Source: Hsuehochloa calcarea
Taxonomy: Eukaryota > Streptophyta > Magnoliopsida > Poales > Poaceae
Direction: 5' to 3'
Assembly (NCBI GenBank): GCA_036346395.1
Contig: CM070615.1
Location: forward strand, 27,806,472-27,870,471
Length of the DNA: 64,000 nt
Shown piece by piece: positions 56,535 through 64,000 of this stretch (the first letter of the stretch is position 1; every line of letters begins with the position of its first letter). Under the pieces are notes generated by a model, which ran no database searches, was not told the DNA's origin, and was given only the letters and a program-made list of their open reading frames with translations. The position numbers and the translations under genes were made by a program.

Positions 56535-59080
56535 CTACGGTGTGCTGCTTGTGCTAGGCCTGTTTGGGCAGCGGCTGATGGAGTGACCAACCGTCTTGCA
56601 CAGTCTGCATCTGGGGCGGCGAACCCGTTGTCCGCGCTGGTTGTCGTCTATGTCGTTCTAAGTGTGTCGTGGCTGGCGTCTTCCACGGCCAGGGTGCTTC
56701 AGTACGTCGTTCGGCACCCACTTCACCTGCCTCGGCCACATGTCCCTATAGTGTATGTCCAGGCCATACGAATGGAACTCGAGTCCTGGCGCCACGCCGC
56801 GCACGCCGCGTACACATGGGAGCATGGTTTGTGGAGAAGCCGTGGCTTGTTGCAAGTGCACGACACTTCGTCACCAATCGTGCACACCTGCTTCCGATCC
56901 CCTCTAGCGTGGCTCATCACGTACTTCTCCCTGAGCCGGATCTCGAACTTCTGCCTGACACCATCCATGGTATGAGCAACGTGCGAACGAGCCTTGCTGA
57001 TCTTCTCCTCCATGTACGCGTGCATTACTTCGGAGAATTGTTTGCCATCCTCCAGATGCTTCTTGGCCATCATGGCTCTGTTAACGAAGTACCCGACGGT
57101 ACGGTTCTAGCACTCCTCTATGATCGCAGTGATCGGACACCCTTGAGAACACCGTTGTGCACCTCGGGCATGTTGGTCGTCATGATCTCGTACCTTGCAC
57201 CATCGGTGTCGTGCAGCAGAGGCCATTTCTCCAAGTTAGGTGTGTGCGAGTTAACCCACTGTGTGAACTCCCCAACTCTCGCGGACCCTCCTACCGCTGC
57301 CCCTGCCTCGACGTTTGCCGAGTTCCTTAGATGCTTAACGGTCTCATTGAGCTGTCTCTACATCGCTTCAAACTTCCTCCTTTAGTTCTACATGCAGAGC
57401 TTCTTGAACATCTTTATCAGGTCCTTACTTCAAAACCTTATGTGGAAGTTCGCTGCGAGATGCCTCATGCACCAACGGCTCCTGACATCATTCCACTGGA
57501 ACAGCGGCCGCATCCCGTTTTGCATCATGCTCAATGCAGAGAGCAACCCAGCATTGCGGTCCGAGATGAGACACACATCTGGGCGGTCTTGGACCACCGC
57601 CTGCTTCACATTGCACACGAACGAGAGCCAGCTATCAGTGTTCTCACTCTCAACAATTGCGAAGGCCACGGGGAGTAACTGGTCGTACACACCGGCTGCA
57701 ACCGCGGTGAGGATGGTACCCTTGTACTTCCCACATAGGAAGGTGTCGTCCATCGTCAGTACGGGACTACAATGCTTGAACCCTTTGATCGCCTGACGGA
57801 AGGTCCAGAAGACCCTTTCAAGAACAAAATAATTAGATCCCTCCGTCGGATGCACCCGCTCAAACTTTTTTTTTTATGTATGTCCCGGGATTTGATTCTG
57901 CGATTTGATGCAGCATTCTTGGGACTAGGTTGTAAGCCTCTTTGAATGTGCCGAACATTCACTCCACGACCTTCCGTTTCGCCCGCCATGCTGTCTTATA
58001 GCTGACCGGGAACCCTACCATATTGGCAACATCCGCCAGTAGGAGTTTTGGCGAAATGGACACATCTCCAGCGACAAGGTGGCCTATCAGGCTGGCAACA
58101 TACGAGGATGTCATGTTGCAGTGCGTATGAAGCGGATCAGCTAGCTCGCATGTGTGGCCAGCAACACGGACCTTGCCAACATATGATTCATCAATACACC
58201 TAATGATGTAGGTGTCGGGGTTGGACCTCTGCACTCGATATGTCCGACCAATATTAACAGCGTATCTAGCAATAGCATGCTGGGTGACACTCTTGTTAGG
58301 GAAGCCCTAGGAGCAGGGTGTCCTCATTGAACCCCCACTCAGCCCCTCCGGCTGTGGCAGAACCAGCGATGTCGTTGCAACATCATCCAATCTTGAGGGG
58401 ACATAAGCAATGTCAGTGGTCACAACACCACCAACTGCACCTCACATAGAAGCTTCACCGTCTTCGTCATCTTCGGAACTGGTTGTTTCCACGTCCTCCT
58501 CCTCGCTTTCCACCTCTTGCACTTGGTCAGCCAGGTACTAGTGGCAATCAATACGGGCTGCCCACCATCTCTCCATTCCTTCGTTGGGCTCGAAATTGTC
58601 AGCACGCCTCCTCAGGTCTTCATTGCCCACTTCCTCACCCGCGTCTTCTCCAATACCAGAGACCAATGTAGGCTCCTCCTCACCAGCAGCTTCACCGGAA
58701 CCACCCACGCCGGATGTCCCCGTCCTCTCCATGAACTGAACATAGACCATCGACCGTGCATATATAGCAGCAGCGGGGTTGCAAACAACCCCCATGTAAT
58801 TGACCTATGAAGCGTCACATGTCACCTTCATAAGTTGCCAAACGGTCTCGCCTGCACCACCCACCACTGAGGCGTACAACACCTCGATGCACAGCTTCTT
58901 CCTTCTAGTGGCGCGATTAAACGCGGAACGCACACACCGCCTTATCTTCAAGAGGCTCATATCCTTCAGAGCCGCCGCCCGCATCACGGTCCGATCACAA
59001 TTTGACAGGTCCGCACCGTACGGTCTGTCGCGTACGAGAGCGTCCCCGTGGAACACAAACAGATCTTGAATCCCCGCCAT
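56535..59080 (-). pseudogene. MURA transposase of MULE-3, nearly complete but broken
   Basis: MURA enzymes cut and join MULE ends. The ATG at 59080 begins MAGIQDLFVFHGDALVRDRP. An acidic linker follows (58420-58795). The MuDR DNA-binding domain (about 58130-58300) lacks its CPWR segment. The DDE domain (PF10551) has catalytic Asp at 57748-57750 (TMDDTF), Asp at 57559-57561 (LISDRNAGLL) and Glu at 57163-57165 (NMPEVHN). Downstream are a SWIM finger (CTCNKPRLLHKPCSH, about 56815-56862) and a CCHC knuckle (CRLCKTVGHSISRC, 56568-56609), with a stop at 56535-56537. Inactivating changes include a TGA near 57957, a frameshift at a run of T near 57868-57877 and further stops near 57400. It is the best preserved transposase in the window. 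Confidence 0.8.
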
Positions 59081-59087
59081 GAAGTAC

Positions 59088-60291
59088 CTAACATAGGTGC
59101 ATATGAAACCACTTATATGCAATACTCAAACCATCCAATTATTTGTGGGTTTTCCAAATGAATTCTTCTACAAATTTGGTCATGCCCATTTTACACCAGC
59201 CTTTTATCCTTCATATTTTCAATTCTATTTCTGATGCGTCTCATGCACATTTGAATTACATGTTAAACCACCTCGGAATGTTTTGAAATTTTAGGTTCAA
59301 GTTACTGACACTTCTATAATTTCTTCATAATTTAATGTACTACTGGACATAAAAATTACATGGTTGTAGGTTGAATTCTATTTCTATTTAAATATTTTGA
59401 GAAAAATTACAGAATACTAGTGGACATAAAAATTACATGGTTAGCTAGGGAATAAAATTTCGTGACCAACAAAAATTGATTCATCTCAATTGTAGTTCAT
59501 ATGAATTTTCTATGAAATGTTGAAGTTAATTTAATTTCTAATGTAAAAAAATTTCTAACTGATTTTTTTTCAATTAAAATTTTCTGTGGTACTAACAAGT
59601 TTCAAACCTATTCCAAGTTAAAGTACAATAAAAAAAAGAAACCAACAAAATTGTTGTCACTAAATTTGGAGTTAATTTCAAATAGTTATGAATTTTTTTT
59701 AACTTATTCGAATTTACAGTATGCAAAAATAAATCACTTCAGAATTTTTATACCTGAGCTAGACCTAGCCTATACTAATGACATGCAGGGTCCACTGCAT
59801 AGTATTCTTTTTCATTTAATTTCTGAATTAAAAGCTTACTAACAGGTGGGGCCGTTTGTCATTCACGTGGTCTATGGCATAGTGCATGGACCGAAGGTCA
59901 ACATGCTTGGTCAAGAGTCCATAGACCACACACTCGGTGGGACCCGACCGTTAGCAACTCTATTTCTATTTTGTTAAACGACCTCCGAATATTTTGATAT
60001 TTTACGGTCAAGTTCGTGACACTATGCAAATCACTAAGTTAAAATTTACAGCACTAACAACAATAAGTATGCTAAGTCAACTAATTACGGGCTAATCACA
60101 TTGCTAACTACTAAGTCTTCTAGTTACGTGCTAATCACACTAAGTCTTCTAATTTGATGTCCGAACACTAAGTCAAAATACACCGACTACACAACTATAA
60201 CTACTCAGTTGCTACAATAAGAAACTATAATTCATATAATTATATACTAATCACATTGCTAAAACTATAGTCGGATGCGAATGACACTTAC
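59088..60291 (-). other. Probable leader intron of MURA in MULE-3
   Basis: The minus strand has a consensus donor (AAAAG|GTAAGTG at 60291) and an acceptor (TATGTTAG at 59088) seven bases before the MURA ATG. The 1.2 kb between is AT-rich and non-coding, apart from a short GC-richer piece at 59840-59950. Confidence 0.45.
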
Positions 60292-60425
60292 CTTTTCTTG
60301 GTGCTCAAAAGACGATGCACAACTTCCGTAACTGAGCGAACTTCAACTTCTCTCTAGTTGGTTTCTCTCTTCTCTTCCTCTCTTCCTTTTTCCTTCGTAA
60401 CTGAAAATAGCGCCACGTTTCACTC

Positions 60426-60435
60426 GCTTTATAGA
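60426..60435 (-). promoter_or_regulatory. TATA box of MULE-3 MURA gene
   Basis: The minus strand reads TCTATAAAGC, about 30 bases before a purine-rich first exon (GGAAGAGAGGAAGAG) that ends at the donor 60292. Confidence 0.5.
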
Positions 60436-60600
60436 CTTCGCCGTGCCCGACAACAGCATCTTGGCTGCTGCCAAGTGCGATGGCAACACTTAGGTGCTGC
60501 GGTCGGACGACGCAATAGGGCTCTGCTGCTGTACACGACTGCAGCAGGCGGGAGAAGAGAGCATAATTTAAAAATTTAAACTACAGAAGCTATTTTAAAA

Positions 60601-60858
60601 ATTGCCGTGGTCTAGGAGGGCCGATAGTATTTCTCTTAAAAGAATATATTTTGCCTATGAAGCAATACCAGTAGCAGAGCAGCATCCAGCGGAGCCAGGC
60701 TCACAAAAACCCAACCCAACCAAAAACCTAGTTTTGTCCAAAAACCCAAGGCCAGCAGCGCACAACAACAAAGAAGCCACACTCGCTTTCCCCTCCCTCG
60801 CCTCCCTTCCCTTCCGACCATTTCGTCGAACCCCTTCTCCGATCTCGCGCCGCCGCCC
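60601..60858 (+). promoter_or_regulatory. Promoter and 5' UTR of the CCCH gene
   Basis: About 250 bp between the presumed MULE-3 end and the ATG. There is an AT-rich TTAAAAGAATATATTTT at 60636-60652 that could act as a TATA region. From about 60780 a long pyrimidine-rich, uORF-poor leader (CCCTCCCTCGCCTCCCTTCC) runs up to the start codon, typical of rice 5' UTRs. Confidence 0.5.
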
Positions 60859-62661
60859 ATGGGGGAGATCGCCTCCGACTCCGGCGCGGCGGCGGCCGTG
60901 TCCGCCAGGCTACTGGAGCTGGCGGCTGACGACGACGCGGCGGGGTTGGGCGACCTCCTCGCCGCGCACCCGTCCCTCGCCGACGAGCCCGCGCCGTGGT
61001 ACTCCCCGGCGCGGGGCGCGGAGCCCATGACGCCCCTCATGGTCGCCGCCGCGTACGGGTCCGTGGGCTGCCTCGACGCCCTCCTCTCGCCGCCCCACCT
61101 CGCCGACCCCAACCGCGCCTCCGCGTCCTCCCTCTCCACTCCGCTCCACCTCGCCGCCGCCGGGGGCGCCCCGTCTGCTTCTGCGGCAGTCTCCCGCCTT
61201 CTTGCTGCTTGTGCCGACCCCACCCTCCTGGACCATCTCCACCGCCGGCCGTCCGACCTCGTCGCGCTCCCTCCCAACTCCCTCCCGCTCAAGAACCACC
61301 TCCTCTCCCTCCTCGGCGCCCGCAAGGAGTGGCCGCCGGACCCCTCCCTCCCCGACATCAAGAACGGCGCCTACGCCTCCGACGACTTCCGCATGTACTC
61401 TTTCAAGGTCCGCGCGTGCTCGAGGGCCTACTCCCACGACTGGACGGAGTGCCCCTTCGTCCACCCCGGCGAGAACGCGCGGCGGCGGGACCCGAGGAAG
61501 TACCACTACAGCTGCGTGCCGTGTCCGGAGTTCAAGAAGGGCGCCGGGTGCAGGAGAGGGGACATGTGCGAGTACGCGCACGGGGTGTTCGAGAGCTGGC
61601 TCCACCCGGCGCAGTACCGGACGCGGCTCTGCAAGGATGGCGTCTCGTGCGCGCGCCGCGTCTGCTTCTTCGCGCACACGCCGGAGGAGCTCCGGCCTCT
61701 CTACGTGTCCACGGGCTCGGCCGTGCCGTCGCCGCGCGGGGCGATGGAGATGGCGGCCATGGGGATGGGGCTGTCGTCGCCGGGGTCTTCGTTCACGCCG
61801 CCGCTGTCGCCGTCCGGTGCGGGGAGCGGCATGGGGGGCGCGTGGCCGCAGCCGAGCGTGCCGGCGCTGTGCCTACCCGGGAGCGCGGGGAACCTGCAGC
61901 TGAGCCGGCTGCGCACGTCGCTGAGCGCGAGGACCATGGCGGTCGACGAGCTGCTCGCCGCGGCGGACTACGACGGCCTCATCGGCTCTCCCGCCTCCGT
62001 GCGATCGGCGAGGGGGATGGCGCTCGTGCCGTCAAATCTTGACGAGCTCTTCTCGGCTGAGATGGCGGCGTCGCACTCGCCGCGGTACGCCGACCAGGGT
62101 GGCGCCGCGTTCTCGCCGACGCGCAAGGCCGCCGTGCTGAGCCAGTTCCAGCAGCAACAGAGCTTGCTGTCGCCGCGGGCCGCGGCGGCCACGGTCACCC
62201 CGGAGCCGGTCTCGCCAATGAGCTCCCGGCTGCTCGCCGCCCTTGCGCAGCGGGAGAAGATGCAGCAGCAGACACTGCAAAGCATGAGCTCACGAGACCT
62301 TGGTGCCAGCGCCTCGCTTCTGGTCGGCTCACCGGTGGGCTCTAGCTGGTCCAAATGGGGCTTTCCCTCCGGCGTCCCGGATTGGGGTGCCGACGAGGAA
62401 GAGCTCGGCCGTCTCAAGCGGTCCTCGTCATTTGAGCTCCGGTCTGGAGCCAACGGCGATGAGCCGGACCTCTCATGGGTCAATACCTTAGTAAAGGAGC
62501 CCACACCGGAGAAACCATCAATCAACGGGGCAGCGGCAATGGAGTCCATTGGCATTTTGGGTCAATCAGCAAGCCGTGAGGCCATCGAAGGTGATGAGGA
62601 CGCTACCGGGGTCATCGGGAGCTGGCTTGAGCAGCTCCAGCTCGATGAGATGGTAGTCTAG
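60859..62661 (+). CDS. Ankyrin-repeat CCCH zinc finger protein (RR-TZF type)
   Basis: An intact intron-less 600-codon gene. Two ankyrin-like repeats lie at about 57-87 (PMTPLMVAAAYGSVGCLDAL) and 93-120 (STPLHLAAAGG ...). The plant RR-TZF module follows: C187-x5-H193-x4-C198-x3-H202, C222-x8-C231-x5-C237-x3-H241 and C258-x5-C264-x4-C269-x3-H273. The C-terminal half is Ser/Ala/Met rich, with a conserved DLSWVNTLVKEPTPE (537-551) and GSWLEQLQLDEMVV at the end. Family members (Arabidopsis TZF7-11 and the rice ankyrin-CCCH group) bind AU-rich RNA, shuttle between nucleus and cytoplasmic granules, and act in stress and hormone responses. The start is in good context (GCCGCCCATGGGG) after a pyrimidine-rich leader. 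Codon use is strongly GC3-biased, unlike its surroundings. It is the only intact host gene here; the exact family member name is not assigned. Confidence 0.95.
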   Translation: MGEIASDSGAAAAVSARLLELAADDDAAGLGDLLAAHPSLADEPAPWYSPARGAEPMTPLMVAAAYGSVGCLDALLSPPHLADPNRASASSLSTPLHLAAAGGAPSASAAVSRLLAACADPTLLDHLHRRPSDLVALPPNSLPLKNHLLSLLGARKEWPPDPSLPDIKNGAYASDDFRMYSFKVRACSRAYSHDWTECPFVHPGENARRRDPRKYHYSCVPCPEFKKGAGCRRGDMCEYAHGVFESWLHPAQYRTRLCKDGVSCARRVCFFAHTPEELRPLYVSTGSAVPSPRGAMEMAAMGMGLSSPGSSFTPPLSPSGAGSGMGGAWPQPSVPALCLPGSAGNLQLSRLRTSLSARTMAVDELLAAADYDGLIGSPASVRSARGMALVPSNLDELFSAEMAASHSPRYADQGGAAFSPTRKAAVLSQFQQQQSLLSPRAAAATVTPEPVSPMSSRLLAALAQREKMQQQTLQSMSSRDLGASASLLVGSPVGSSWSKWGFPSGVPDWGADEEELGRLKRSSSFELRSGANGDEPDLSWVNTLVKEPTPEKPSINGAAAMESIGILGQSASREAIEGDEDATGVIGSWLEQLQLDEMVV

Positions 62662-63180
62662 CACAAACACAAACACAAATGAAACAAGAAAGGCGCCTTT
62701 TATTTTGCTGTGCATCGCCAGTTGCTACTACAAGTTACTAGCCTCATATCTTTGCTAGTAATTACTGGTGATACATTCTTTTGGGGTTGATTAGTGTAGA
62801 AGGTGATGAGATTTCTACAATTTAGAGTTGCCCGTAGGTGAAAGAGATGGGAGGAATTGGAGCCTAGTCAATTGTATCAAATTGCCAGCTTGCCTAGGTG
62901 AAAGATTTCTCCTTGTGCTACTTGGTCTTCCCTTTCTTGCCGATCTTTCTAAAGGTGACTTCCTCTTCCCTGTGAGGATTGTGAATTATGTTATCTATTT
63001 GCCCTCATCCTTGGGTTGTGAAGGATTAGGAGGGGACAGGAGCCTTACATCAAATGTTGCTTAACCTTGTCATGACTCATGATTGATGTAATATGTATGC
63101 TAGTGTTGTACTCAAGATTCATAATTGATGTAAATGCCCTGTTGTTGTACCAAGATTAAGCTGTGCAATTGCTTGATTTC
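62662..63180 (+). other. 3' UTR of the CCCH gene
   Basis: AT-rich, T-rich downstream sequence. Upstream-element-like TTGATGTAATATGTATG (about 63083-63099) and AATTGATGTAAATG (63123-63136) suggest a poly(A) site near 63100-63170. No canonical AATAAA is close. Confidence 0.45.
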
Positions 63181-64000
63181 CTTGAGAAGGAACTGTATAT
63201 ATGCCCTCCGATTTGCGTGTGTGTGTGTGTAAACGCAGCATCACATCACATCTGATGACATTACTTCACACGGCATTTGCATTACATCTTCATGGATTGT
63301 GTTCATCTGCTATTGTGATGGTCGCCGGATGAGTGCAGATAGCAACTGTCTGTGTTGTGTTTGACATTGTGGGTGTCTGTCAGGTACCACTCAGCAGGTT
63401 AATGTAGTAATAACCTCAGGTCGGCTGAGGCATTGACAAAGATTGGGTTCTCTACTTCTCTCCCTGGAGGCAATAAAAAGGATTGGATGGTTAACGTCAT
63501 AATACATATCGATCACTGCGAGGTTAAATGTTTAATGTGTTCTGGATGACCTGGTCCCTGACAGATGCATCTTGTCATAATAAAACAACTGGGGCGGTGG
63601 CTCGGTAAGGTCGCCTCATGTCTTGGCTCACAGTGCTGATCTATACTGTGACATGGAATAAAAAAAATTGGCTGCACCCAAAATTCTCGAGATATAAGAG
63701 CTATAAATGGTTTTCTATACCTATATTGCAGTAAAATGCGTAATGCTAGCATATGCTACTACTACTACTAGTATCCATAATAACTGTTTTTATATATATA
63801 TAAAAGGAACATACCAGTAATATCTTAGTTGGTATGTTTTAAGAAAAATATATCGCTACAAATGACGATTTTCTTAACAGTTTTAGCTCCCGTTAGAGCC
63901 ATTTTTACTAGTTTGTACTTTCTACTACAATTTTTGCCTGTGATTTTAGTTTCTAATAGTTTGTATACTGATGCTGACAGTATTGAAATAGGATACTTCT
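63181..64000. other. Downstream spacer
   Basis: No gene recognised. Contains a (CTA)n run at about 63758-63771 and a (TA)n run at about 63793-63802. Confidence 0.5.
63216..63230. repeat. (GT)n microsatellite
   Basis: About seven GT units. Confidence 0.85.

Larger units (their letters stand above)
54399..60600 (-). mobile_element. MULE-3, all genes on the minus strand
   Basis: The order along the minus strand is promoter and leader (about 60435), MURA (59080-56535), PMD (56250-55120) and GRF (54784-54399). The right end is placed near 60600, where palindromic TTGGCAGCAGCCAA-type sequence and AT-rich sequence give way to the CCCH gene promoter. The left end is not resolved. No target duplication was found. 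It belongs to a family different from MULE-1/2: gene order and ends differ, but the gene content is the same. Confidence 0.6.

Noticed and set aside
60636..61677. 241- and 255-codon minus-strand ORFs, and 348- and 233-codon ORFs in other plus frames
   Set aside because: They are shadows of the GC3-rich CCCH gene; Arg/Gly/Pro-rich translation without domains.

Overview
This window looks like a repeat-dense grass nuclear segment, most likely rice (Oryza) or a close relative. The evidence is one clear host gene with GC-rich monocot codon use, 3.4 kb Ty3/gypsy-type LTRs nested in each other, Stowaway-type MITEs, and Mutator-like elements (MULEs) carrying plant mobile domain (PMD) genes. The species call rests on pattern recognition, not on a search.

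Layout. 1-5663: 5' part of a minus-strand Ty1/copia element whose leader is split by a 3.4 kb gypsy-type solo LTR (1453-4878). 5664-8012: host-like spacer. 8018-17268: three LTRs nested one inside another, each with its own 5-bp target duplication. 17607-24734: a full-length but decayed minus-strand copia element with target duplication AAAAT and unusual TG...TA LTR ends. Its right two thirds plus about 1 kb of flank are duplicated in tandem (19949-25767 and 25768-31550). 32579-43605: MULE-1, whose PMD gene is split by a minus-strand SIRE/Maximus-like copia fragment; the long LTR of that fragment holds a 1323 bp solo LTR. 44401-47023: a second tandem duplication (two copies of about 1.3 kb), made of flank plus the left end of MULE-2. 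46508-51314: MULE-2. About 52.2-54.0 kb: a MULE fragment. About 54.4-60.6 kb: MULE-3, with the best preserved transposase gene. 60859-62661: an intact 600-codon, intron-less ankyrin-CCCH (RR-TZF) zinc finger gene, the only gene here that looks functional. 62662-64000: its 3' region and spacer.

How the parts relate. The MULEs share a gene set: MURA-type transposase, a PMD protein and, downstream of PMD on the same strand, a GRF-type zinc finger ORF. PMD plus GRF is seen in MULE-2 and MULE-3, and GRF alone in the fragment at 52.6-53.3 kb. MULE-1 and MULE-2 have PMD and MURA facing each other, as mudrB and mudrA do in maize MuDR; MULE-3 has all three genes on one strand. A minisatellite of element-specific unit length sits just past the PMD/GRF region in three of the copies. 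All transposon genes here carry stops, frameshifts or deletions. MULE-3 ends a few hundred bases upstream of the CCCH gene and points away from it, so it may affect that promoter.

The strongest open questions are the recurrent PMD-GRF-MURA association, and the sharp step in divergence at the LTR edge inside the larger tandem duplication.
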